A stretch of DNA of 7,327 nucleotides from an uncultured Selenomonadaceae bacterium (GTDB taxonomy: Bacteria; Bacillota_C; Negativicutes; Selenomonadales; Selenomonadaceae): the NCBI GenBank assembly GCA_946402475.1, contig CAMIWP010000048.1, forward strand, positions 1 through 7,327. The letters run 5' to 3'. Both the position numbers and the translations under genes were made by a program. Of this stretch, positions 1 through 6,420 are shown one piece after another. Below the pieces are notes generated by a model. That model was not told the origin of the DNA. It ran no database searches and was given only the letters and a program-made list of their open reading frames with translations. Positions within the stretch are counted from its first letter, which is position 1. Each line of letters begins with the position of its first letter.

Positions 1-142
1 CCAATGGGGCGGAGAAATAGTCTGGCTCCTCGAGGATTCGGCGGGAAGCTGGCAAATTTTCTGCTGAATCTCTTTTGGGCTTTTTTGTGGCTGGGTCGAT
101 GGGCCGTCCGAAGAATGAGGGAAATTGCCGGGAGGTAAACCG
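1..142 (+). other. Left-edge segment upstream of radA; possible 3' end of an unseen gene
   Basis: I cannot assign this stretch. All three forward frames are open at the left edge. Frame 3 stops almost at once (TAG at 18-20, ending NGAEK), frame 2 stops at 65-67 (TGA), and frame 1 stays open to TAA at 136-138, four bases before the radA start codon. The frame 1 peptide would end in a hydrophobic, tryptophan-rich segment followed by arginines, as in a small membrane protein. However, it uses many A/T-ending and rare arginine codons unlike the genes downstream. Any of the three could be the tail of the preceding gene. I see no convincing promoter between 21 and 142, so radA may be read from further upstream. 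Confidence 0.3.
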
Positions 143-1528
143 ATGCCGAAGAAGAGAAGGACGGTGTATGTCTGTCAGGAATGCGGCTATGAGACCCCCA
201 AGTGGCTCGGGAAATGCCCGGGCTGCGGCGCATGGAACACCATGGCGGAGGAATTTGCTCCACCGGAACCGGGGAAGGGCGGCGGACTCTCCCTTGGCCT
301 GTCTGACACCCAGAAGCCCCTTCCCATCTCCCGGGTGGAAGTGGAGGATCTGCCCCGCTTTTCCGCAGGATCGCCGGAACTTGACCGGGTATTGGGGGGC
401 GGCATCATTCCGGGCTCCATGGTGCTCATCGTGGGAGATCCCGGGGTGGGGAAGTCCAGCCTGACCCTTCAGGCCTGTGCCAACACGGCCCGGGGAGGAA
501 AAAGGGTGCTCTATGTCACGGGGGAGGAAAGTGTCCGGCAGGTGCGCATGCGGGCGGATCGTCTGGATGCTCTGGCAGATCGTCTGATGGTGGTCAGCGA
601 GACGAATCTCGAGACGATTGGCGTCCACGTGGCAGATGTGAAGCCGGAACTTCTCGTCATTGATTCCATCCAGACCATCTATCGTCCCGATGTCCAAAGT
701 GCCCCCGGCAGCGTATCCCAGGTGCGGGAATGCTCTGTGGAACTCCTTCGCATGGCAAAGACAAGGGGTATTGCCGTCTTTGTCATCGGCCACGTGACGA
801 AGGAGGGAAGCCTGGCGGGACCAAGGGTTCTGGAGCACATCGTGGACACGGTCCTGTACTTCGAGGGGGAGCGCAATGCGGCGTACCGCTTGCTCCGGGC
901 CGTGAAGAATCGCTTCGGCAGCACCAACGAGCTAGGGCTCTTCGAGATGAGGGATGTGGGACTGGTGGATGTCCCGGATGCGTCGAAGCTCTTCCTGTCC
1001 GATCGGGAGTCGGATGCGGGGACGGCGGTCGTCCCAACATTGGAGGGAACGCGTCCCCTGCTGGTGGAACTGCAGGCCCTGGTGGCCCCCACTCCTTACG
1101 TGCCCCCAAGGCGTACCTCGGATGCGGTGGACATCAAGAGCATCCAGCTTTTACTGGCCGTTCTGGAAAAACGGGCGCATCTTTCCCTGGGTACTTGCGA
1201 TGTTTATGTGAAGGTGGCGGGAGGCATCAAGATCGATGAGCCGGCAGCGGATCTCGGCATTTGCGTGGCCATGGCCTCCAGCTTTGCCAATCGGCTGCCC
1301 CGCCCCAAAACCGTCGTATTCGGCGAGGTGGGACTGTCGGGAGAGATCCGGGCGGTGAGCCAGGCGGACGTTCGCGTCAACGAGGCGAAGCGGCTGGGAT
1401 TCCTCCATGTGGTTCTGCCCATGAAGAACTACAGCCAGATGAAGGACGAGGTCAAGGGGATCCGGCTCTACGGGGCGGAGAGCATCGGTGACGCCCTGAA
1501 GCTGGCGATGCCGAAAAACATTGGATGA
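143..1528 (+). CDS. radA: DNA repair protein RadA/Sms (branch-migration ATPase)
   Basis: RadA is a cytoplasmic RecA-like ATPase that extends and processes branched recombination intermediates during DNA repair and transformation. The 461-residue product has the full family layout. A C4 zinc finger lies at C11, C14, C25 and C28 (CQECG and CPGCG). The ATPase core has Walker A GDPGVGKSS at 98-106 and a Walker B-like LLVIDS at about 170-175. The RadA signature KNRFGS is at 255-260. A C-terminal Lon-protease-like domain spans roughly 290-455; where Lon has its catalytic serine (PKDGPSAG) this protein reads DEPAADLG (365-372), so the domain is non-proteolytic, as is normal for RadA. I chose ATG 143 because GGGAGG at 130-135 sits 7 bases upstream; the in-frame TTG at 125 lacks a comparable site. 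The length is typical. The gene is followed closely by the carboxypeptidase gene, suggesting cotranscription. Confidence 0.96.
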   Translation: MPKKRRTVYVCQECGYETPKWLGKCPGCGAWNTMAEEFAPPEPGKGGGLSLGLSDTQKPLPISRVEVEDLPRFSAGSPELDRVLGGGIIPGSMVLIVGDPGVGKSSLTLQACANTARGGKRVLYVTGEESVRQVRMRADRLDALADRLMVVSETNLETIGVHVADVKPELLVIDSIQTIYRPDVQSAPGSVSQVRECSVELLRMAKTRGIAVFVIGHVTKEGSLAGPRVLEHIVDTVLYFEGERNAAYRLLRAVKNRFGSTNELGLFEMRDVGLVDVPDASKLFLSDRESDAGTAVVPTLEGTRPLLVELQALVAPTPYVPPRRTSDAVDIKSIQLLLAVLEKRAHLSLGTCDVYVKVAGGIKIDEPAADLGICVAMASSFANRLPRPKTVVFGEVGLSGEIRAVSQADVRVNEAKRLGFLHVVLPMKNYSQMKDEVKGIRLYGAESIGDALKLAMPKNIG

Positions 1529-1538
1529 GGCAAGGAAT

Positions 1539-2696
1539 GTGAGGAAGTTAGGTTATCCTGTAATCGGCCTGTTTCTTCTGGTATTTCTGATGCTCCCCGT
1601 CGGAGCGCGGGGAGAGGGAAAAGGGGATGCGCCGGTCATTTCGGCAACCTCCGCCATTCTCGTGGAGGCATCCACGGGACGGGTGGTGTACGAGAAAAAT
1701 GCGGATGAGGTGCGGCCTCCCGCCAGTATGACGAAGATGATGACCTGCATCCTCGGCCTGGAGAACATGAAAGTACGCTCCTTGATTACCGTTTCCCCAA
1801 GGGCAGCGGGGGCAGAGGATTCCGCCATGGGATTGCAGGCGGGAGACCGGGTGGACGCGCAAAATCTCCTCCTGGGGATGATGCTGGTGTCGGACAACGG
1901 AGCCGCCGTGGCTGTTGCCGAGCACATAAACGGAACCGTCGGCAACTTTGCGGAACGGATGAACGAGAAGGCAAAAGAAATAGGATGTGGAGACACCCAT
2001 TTCGCAAATCCCAACGGCCTTCCCGACAAAGCCCATGTTTCCACTGCAAGGGACATGGCCAAGATTGCCCGCTACTGCCTGAGGAACAAAGAATTTCGCA
2101 GCATTGTCGGGGAGAAGACGGCATCCATGCGATGGGAAGCTCCCAAGGGAAGATTTCTCGGAATGGAGAACACCAACGACCTTCTGGGGCAGTACGAGGG
2201 GACTACGGGTATCAAGACCGGGTGGACCGTGGCGGCAGGAGGGTGTCTTGCGGCTTCGGCTAAGAGAAAAGGCGTGGAACTCATTGCCATCATCATGAAT
2301 TCCACGGATACGGAGAGCCGGTTTCAGGATGCCCGCAAGCTCCTGGACTATGGTTTTGCACATGTGAGGCTCCATCGGGGAATATCCAAAGAACGCATGA
2401 TCCGGACCATATGGGTGAAGGATGGCCGGGAGTTCCGCGTGGAAGCCGGCCCGACGGCAGATGTGGACTATCCTTTGCTTCACGGGGAAAAACCGACGAA
2501 GTACTCCGTGGAATACGATATGCCTGTCCTGGTCACTGCTCCCGTGAAGAAAGGGCAGAAGGTGGGGGATGTCATTTTGAAGTATGAGGGCAAGGAGATC
2601 GGACGCATTGACGTGGTGGCGAAGGGGGAGGTCCCGTCGGGATTTAGCGTTCTTTCTTACTTTTTTGTAGGGTTGCTGTCGCATTTTATCCGATAG
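1539..2696 (+). CDS. dacF: D-alanyl-D-alanine carboxypeptidase (serine-type, PBP5/DacF family)
   Basis: This exported penicillin-binding protein trims the terminal D-alanine from peptidoglycan pentapeptides and so limits cross-linking. From GTG 1539 it has 385 residues. It starts with a signal peptide (basic RK, hydrophobic stretch about 7-21, probable cleavage near ARG at 23-25). The peptidase S11 domain carries all three catalytic motifs: SMTK at 63-66 with nucleophile S63, SDN at 118-120 and KTG at 226-228. A beta-rich PBP5 C-terminal domain follows at about 276-365, and the last residues (SYFFVGLLSHFIR) could form an amphipathic membrane anchor. GTG 1539 is preferred because GAGG at 1527-1530 is 8 bases upstream and the product begins directly with a classic signal peptide. 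TTG 1521, overlapping the radA end, is the alternative and lacks a good ribosome site. The dacF versus dacB paralogue name is tentative; the enzyme class is secure. Confidence 0.93.
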   Translation: MRKLGYPVIGLFLLVFLMLPVGARGEGKGDAPVISATSAILVEASTGRVVYEKNADEVRPPASMTKMMTCILGLENMKVRSLITVSPRAAGAEDSAMGLQAGDRVDAQNLLLGMMLVSDNGAAVAVAEHINGTVGNFAERMNEKAKEIGCGDTHFANPNGLPDKAHVSTARDMAKIARYCLRNKEFRSIVGEKTASMRWEAPKGRFLGMENTNDLLGQYEGTTGIKTGWTVAAGGCLAASAKRKGVELIAIIMNSTDTESRFQDARKLLDYGFAHVRLHRGISKERMIRTIWVKDGREFRVEAGPTADVDYPLLHGEKPTKYSVEYDMPVLVTAPVKKGQKVGDVILKYEGKEIGRIDVVAKGEVPSGFSVLSYFFVGLLSHFIR

Positions 2697-2722
2697 TGTC
2701 ATGTGCTTGGGGGGCTGATCCA

Positions 2723-4504
2723 ATGCGCGGGAATGATCACAGAGTAAAGAACCGTGTGTTTACCATTGAAGAGAAATGTACGGGATGCAACAAGTGCATT
2801 TCCGTGTGCCCGGTGGATTGCGCCAACCAGGTGTACCACGCCTTTGACGGCAGCCGAAAGATCACGGTGGACGGGGACTATTGCATCTCCTGCGGCGCGT
2901 GCATCACGGTTTGCGATCATGGGGCTCGGGACTACGTGGATGACACGGAGCAGTTTTTTCAGGATCTCCGGCATCCCTTCAAGGAGCCCATCACCTTGGT
3001 GGCCGCTCCCGCTGCCCAGGTTCACTTCCCGGAGCTGGGCAGGCTCTTCGGTTGGATGAAGTCCATGGGAGTAAGCAGGATCTATGATGTGTCACTGGGA
3101 GCGGACATCGCTACCTGGGCATATCTTCGAGCCATGGAGGCAATGAGCATACCTTCCATGATTGCCCAGCCATGTCCCTCCATCGTGAATTACTGCGAGA
3201 GGTATCTTCCGGAGATCCTTCCCTATCTGGCCCCCATTCAGAGTCCGCTGATGTGCCTTGCCTTCTACCTGCGTCGCTATGAGCATGTGCGGGGCCGCAT
3301 TGCCTTTCTCTCTCCCTGCATTGCGAAGGCGGAGGAGATGGGGGATGCGAACACGGGGCATCTCGTGCAGTACAATGTCACTTTTTCCAAGCTCAAGAAG
3401 ATGATGGAGGAGCAGCAGATCGATCTGTCCCGCTATCCCTCTCTGGACTTCGACGGCATGCCGTCGGGCATCGGCCATGTGTACAGCCGTCCCGGCGGGC
3501 TGGCGGAAACGGTGCGGGTGACGGACAAGGACATGTGGATCCGCCAGGTGGATGCCGTGGATCGCTCCTACGACTACCTGCGGGAATACCTTGCAAGGAG
3601 GGAGCGGGGAGCGAAGATCCCGAAGCTCGTGGACATCCTGAACTGCGGGGGAGGGTGCAATCTCGGCACGGGAACGGATCGGGACGTGGCCTTGGATGAT
3701 ATCGACAGCGTGACCAACGACAGAAAGAGAGAAAAAGAGGCTCGGCAGGTGAGGGAGACAGAGTCGGGAGTGGAGTATGCCCCCCATGTTTTCTTCGACA
3801 AGCATCTCAACTGGAAGGATTTCAGGCGCCAGTACGCGGATCGCAGGGTTCCCGACGGACGGTTCGAGGATGAGGATTTGGAGGAAGCCTATCATTTCCT
3901 CTTCAAGCGGACGCCGGAATCCCAAACCATCAACTGCCATGCCTGCGGCTACGGAAGCTGCAAGCGATTTGCCCAGGCGCTTAAACTTGGCATGAATGTC
4001 CCTGCCAGCTGTATTGACTACGAGCGCAACCAGCTGAAGCACGACTCCCTGACATCCCTTCTGAATCACGGCGGGTTGGGTGAAGCCATGGAGAGGATCC
4101 TTCGCTGGTATCGGGAAGAGCCCTACGATCTGTCCCTCATCATGATGGACGTGGACGATTTCAAAATGGTCAATGACCAATTCGGCCATCATGTGGGTGA
4201 TATGGCTCTGCAGGCGGTGGCCCTGGCCATCGAAGAAAACATCCGGGCAACGGACGCGGCGGGACGATGGGGCGGGGACGAATTCATGATCATCCTTCCC
4301 CATGCGGACAGAAAAGCGGCCGAGGAGGTGGTTTCCCGCATCCAGAAGGCAATCCTCGCTTCCAACGTATTGCCCGGGGGAGCGCATTTCACTTCCAGCG
4401 CGGGCATCGCAGAAGTCCGGGAGGGAGACGACGCGGTGGAGTTTTTTCAGCGAGCCGACCAGGCGCTCTATGAAGCAAAGAAGTACAAAAATCGAAGAAG
4501 GTAG
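2723..4504 (+). CDS. Sensory-type [FeFe]-hydrogenase domain protein fused to a GGDEF diguanylate cyclase
   Basis: This 593-residue soluble protein joins redox modules to a cyclic di-GMP synthase. First comes a 2[4Fe-4S] ferredoxin (C19, C22, C25, C29; C54, C57, C60, C64). The [FeFe]-hydrogenase large-subunit domain spans about 88-320 and keeps the four cysteines expected to hold the H-cluster: C151 (AQPCPS), C199 (SPCIAKAEE, with K202 and E205 as in MPCxxKxxE), C308 and C312 (LNCGGGC). Next is a charged linker (about 325-350), then a Cx2Cx4Cx16C iron-sulfur motif at C405, C408, C413 and C430. Last is a GGDEF domain (about 437-593) with an intact signature G517-F521, metal-site D476 and an RxxD inhibitory site, R508-D511. 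No membrane segment is seen. Such hydrogenase domains are generally regarded as sensors; H2 or redox control of c-di-GMP synthesis is my inference. ATG 2723 has a G-rich ribosome site at 2709-2714; GTG 2696, overlapping the dacF stop, is a poorer alternative. No maturase genes (hydE, hydF, hydG) lie in the window. Confidence 0.92.
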   Translation: MRGNDHRVKNRVFTIEEKCTGCNKCISVCPVDCANQVYHAFDGSRKITVDGDYCISCGACITVCDHGARDYVDDTEQFFQDLRHPFKEPITLVAAPAAQVHFPELGRLFGWMKSMGVSRIYDVSLGADIATWAYLRAMEAMSIPSMIAQPCPSIVNYCERYLPEILPYLAPIQSPLMCLAFYLRRYEHVRGRIAFLSPCIAKAEEMGDANTGHLVQYNVTFSKLKKMMEEQQIDLSRYPSLDFDGMPSGIGHVYSRPGGLAETVRVTDKDMWIRQVDAVDRSYDYLREYLARRERGAKIPKLVDILNCGGGCNLGTGTDRDVALDDIDSVTNDRKREKEARQVRETESGVEYAPHVFFDKHLNWKDFRRQYADRRVPDGRFEDEDLEEAYHFLFKRTPESQTINCHACGYGSCKRFAQALKLGMNVPASCIDYERNQLKHDSLTSLLNHGGLGEAMERILRWYREEPYDLSLIMMDVDDFKMVNDQFGHHVGDMALQAVALAIEENIRATDAAGRWGGDEFMIILPHADRKAAEEVVSRIQKAILASNVLPGGAHFTSSAGIAEVREGDDAVEFFQRADQALYEAKKYKNRRR

Positions 4505-4505
4505 C

Positions 4506-4534
4506 GCAGAGCTTCGGCTCTGCAATTTTTTTTT
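4506..4534 (+). terminator. Rho-independent terminator after the hydrogenase-GGDEF gene
   Basis: A perfect 7-bp stem, GCAGAGC (4506-4512) with GCTCTGC (4517-4523), closes on a TTCG tetraloop. After two As it is followed by nine consecutive Ts (4526-4534). It begins one base after the stop codon of the hydrogenase-GGDEF gene. This is a textbook strong intrinsic terminator and separates the radA-dacF-GGDEF unit from the sugar-acid operon. Confidence 0.95.
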
Positions 4535-4545
4535 CGTTTGCAGGA

Positions 4546-4572
4546 TTGACGCGATGGAAGGTTGAATATATT
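4546..4572 (+). promoter_or_regulatory. Candidate sigma-A promoter of the kdgK operon
   Basis: A -35 element TTGACG (4546-4551) matches the consensus at five of six positions. A -10 element TATATT (4567-4572) follows with a 15-base spacer, somewhat shorter than the usual 17. It lies just after the terminator and about 60 bases before the kdgK start, where a promoter for the new operon is expected. The short spacing suggests a promoter of modest basal strength or one that depends on a regulator. Confidence 0.55.
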
Positions 4573-4575
4573 CAA
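4562..4575 (+). promoter_or_regulatory. Perfect 14-bp palindrome over the -10; candidate operator
   Basis: TTGAATATATTCAA reads identically on both strands and fully covers the proposed -10 element, so a bound dimeric repressor would block RNA polymerase. The half-site GAATAT (4564-4569) occurs again at 4585-4590, exactly 21 bp (about two helical turns) downstream. I do not recognise it as a known consensus operator, and no regulator gene is in the window. An AT-rich palindrome near a promoter can also arise by chance. Confidence 0.4.
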
Positions 4576-4630
4576 TGCCTGAGCGAATATGAATTTTGAA
4601 AGCAAGTTTTTTCGGAAAGGAGCGAAGAAT

Positions 4631-5578
4631 ATGGCGGAGGTTTTAACGATCGGCGAACCCATGGGACTGTTTGTGGCAGAAGAGACCAAACCGCTGAAGG
4701 ATGTGGAGCATTTCACCCGCCTTGTGTGCGGCGCGGAGGTCAACTTTTCCATCGGGTTGGCCCGCTTGGGTCACAGCGTAGCGTATGTCTCCCGCTTGGG
4801 ACGGGATCCCTTGGGGGATCATATCCGTGATTTCCTGCGGGAGAGCCGCATCGACACATCCTATATCGATGAGGACGATTACTACCTGACGGGAATGCAG
4901 ATGAAGGAAAAGACGGAGGACGGATCGGATCCTTTCGTGGCGAACTATCGCCGCCATACGGCGTTTTCCCACTTCGATCCAAAGAGCCTGGCGAAGATTT
5001 CATGGGAGGGGGTTCGGCACGTGCATGCCACGGGAATCCCTGCGGCTCTTTCGGCGTCTTGCCTTGAGGCCGTGGAGCGGCTGATGGAAGAGGCGCGCTC
5101 CCATGGATGCACCGTGTCCTTCGATCCCAATCTGCGCCCCATGCTCTGGGAGTCCAGGGAAGTCATGGTGAAGACATTGAACCATCTGTCATCCAAGGCG
5201 GATCTTGTCATGCCGGGCCTTGGAGAAGGGGAGATTCTCACGGGCTCCAAGGAACCGGAAGATGTTGCGGATTTCTACCTGAAACAGGGGGCTTCGTCCG
5301 TTGTCATCAAGCTCGGCGGAAGCAAGGGAGCCTACGGCAAGGAAAAGGACGGAAAGGCCTTTACCGTCGCATCCTTCCCCGTGAAAAAGGTGGTGGACAC
5401 CGTGGGGGCAGGAGACGGTTTTGCCGTGGGCACGGTTTCCGCGTTGTTGGAGGGGCTCTCCCTTTCGGAGGCGGTTCGCAGGGGCGCTGCCATAGGCGCT
5501 CTGGCGGTCATGTCGCCCGGGGACAACGAGGGGCTTCCCGACAGGGAATCTTTGAAGCGGTTTATGGAGGAAGGATAG
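4631..5578 (+). CDS. kdgK: 2-keto-3-deoxygluconate kinase (PfkB/ribokinase family)
   Basis: The enzyme phosphorylates 2-keto-3-deoxy-D-gluconate (KDG) with ATP to give KDPG, the substrate of the aldolase encoded two genes downstream. The 315-residue product matches the usual length. It shows the PfkB fold signatures: an N-terminal substrate segment CGAEVNFSIGLARLG (33-47), and the C-terminal ATP-binding/anion-hole motif DTVGAGDGFAVG (256-267) with catalytic base D262. Two features favour KDG over ribose or fructose: YRRHTA at 106-111, in the place of the sugar-acid-binding YxR segment, and DPNLRPMLW at 165-173, typical of KDG kinases. ATG 4631 is chosen because AAAGGAG (4616-4622) lies 8 bases upstream; the in-frame ATG at 4589 has no ribosome site and would add 14 atypical residues. 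It is the first gene of its operon, behind a candidate promoter and palindrome. Confidence 0.92.
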   Translation: MAEVLTIGEPMGLFVAEETKPLKDVEHFTRLVCGAEVNFSIGLARLGHSVAYVSRLGRDPLGDHIRDFLRESRIDTSYIDEDDYYLTGMQMKEKTEDGSDPFVANYRRHTAFSHFDPKSLAKISWEGVRHVHATGIPAALSASCLEAVERLMEEARSHGCTVSFDPNLRPMLWESREVMVKTLNHLSSKADLVMPGLGEGEILTGSKEPEDVADFYLKQGASSVVIKLGGSKGAYGKEKDGKAFTVASFPVKKVVDTVGAGDGFAVGTVSALLEGLSLSEAVRRGAAIGALAVMSPGDNEGLPDRESLKRFMEEG

Positions 5579-5586
5579 GGGATGTT

Positions 5587-6384
5587 ATGGGCGGTGACAT
5601 GGAATACTTGAGGCAATTCTCCTTGGAAGGCAAGGTGGCCTTGGTAACGGGAGCCGCCTATGGCATCGGTTTTGCCATCGCCAGGGCATTTGCCAAGGCG
5701 GGGGCGAAAATCGCCTTCAATTGCCGCGGGGAAAGGCACATGGAGGAAGCTTTGGCGGCATACGAGAGGGAAGGAATTGATGCCAGGGGATATTTCTGCG
5801 ATGTCACAGAGGAAGAGGAAGTCGTGAAGATGGTGGCCGACATTGAGAGGGAACTGGGCATCATCGACATTTTGGTGAACAATGCGGGAATCATCAAGAG
5901 GATTCCCATGCTGGAGATGACGGCGGAGGAATTCCGCCAAGTGGTGGACATCGACCTGAACGCCCCCTTCCTTGTCTCCAAGGCGGTCCTTCCCGGAATG
6001 CTCAAGAAAGGGCACGGCAAGATCATCAACATCTGTTCCATGATGAGCGAACTGGGAAGGGAAACCGTGTCCGCCTACGCGGCGGCCAAGGGCGGCCTCA
6101 AGATGCTCACCCGCAATATCTGCTCGGAGTACGGGAATGCCAACATTCAGTGCAACGGCATCGGTCCCGGCTACATCGCGACTCCCCAGACAGCGCCCCT
6201 GCGCACTTCGGGGCATCCCTTCAACGACTTCATCCTAGCGAAGACTCCCGCGAACCGCTGGGGCACCACGGAGGATCTGGAAGGTCCCGCGGTCTTTCTG
6301 GCATCGGATGCATCCAACTTCGTCAACGGGCATATCCTTTATGTGGATGGCGGTCTCCTTGCCTACATCGGCAAGCAGCCCTGA
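5587..6384 (+). CDS. SDR oxidoreductase, gluconate 5-dehydrogenase / keto-deoxygluconate dehydrogenase type
   Basis: This cytoplasmic NAD(P)-dependent short-chain dehydrogenase has 265 residues. It shows the cofactor motif TGAAYGIG (21-28), NNAG (98-101), and the catalytic tetrad N125, S151, Y164 and K168 (YAAAK). The stretch INICSMMSELGRE and the C-terminal DASNFVNGHILYVDGG closely resemble E. coli IdnO (gluconate 5-dehydrogenase) as I remember it. Between kdgK and eda, however, the likely substrate is a keto-deoxy sugar acid: streptococcal DhuD, a relative of this family, and the analogous KduD interconvert KDG with its diketo form during unsaturated-uronate breakdown. True gluconate use would also need gluconokinase and Edd, which are not here. 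I therefore leave the symbol open. ATG 5587 follows AGGGG at 5577-5581; ATG 5599 is a possible alternative. The 8-base gap to kdgK implies cotranscription. Confidence 0.88.
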   Translation: MGGDMEYLRQFSLEGKVALVTGAAYGIGFAIARAFAKAGAKIAFNCRGERHMEEALAAYEREGIDARGYFCDVTEEEEVVKMVADIERELGIIDILVNNAGIIKRIPMLEMTAEEFRQVVDIDLNAPFLVSKAVLPGMLKKGHGKIINICSMMSELGRETVSAYAAAKGGLKMLTRNICSEYGNANIQCNGIGPGYIATPQTAPLRTSGHPFNDFILAKTPANRWGTTEDLEGPAVFLASDASNFVNGHILYVDGGLLAYIGKQP

Positions 6385-6420
6385 CCATGAGAAGACTGAA
6401 AGAGAAAGGCGGAAATTGTC

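Noticed and set aside
1201..1480. Lon-like protease activity in the RadA C-terminal domain
   Set aside because: The position of the Lon catalytic serine is alanine (DEPAADLG), the normal state in RadA.
2696..2722. GTG start overlapping the dacF stop for the hydrogenase-GGDEF gene
   Set aside because: It has a poorer ribosome site and adds nine residues of no family character; ATG 2723 has a G-rich site 8 bases upstream.
1548..2723. A 391-codon antisense open frame opposite dacF
   Set aside because: The + strand frame has a signal peptide and all three catalytic motifs; the antisense product is rich in His, Arg and Pro with no recognisable domain and is a by-product of GC-biased codons.
2723..4504. 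Catalytic H2-producing hydrogenase as the main role
   Set aside because: The proton-relay cysteine and pocket methionines are replaced, and the protein ends in a signalling domain; a sensor role fits better.
3092..4525. A 477-codon antisense open frame opposite the hydrogenase-GGDEF gene
   Set aside because: It runs across several clearly coding domains of the + strand, overlaps the terminator region, and its product has no recognisable motif.
5107..5586. Long upstream extension of the SDR frame inside kdgK
   Set aside because: The extension is out of frame with kdgK, whose motifs are certain; its residues are shadow-like, and the SDR proper begins at 5587 with a ribosome site.
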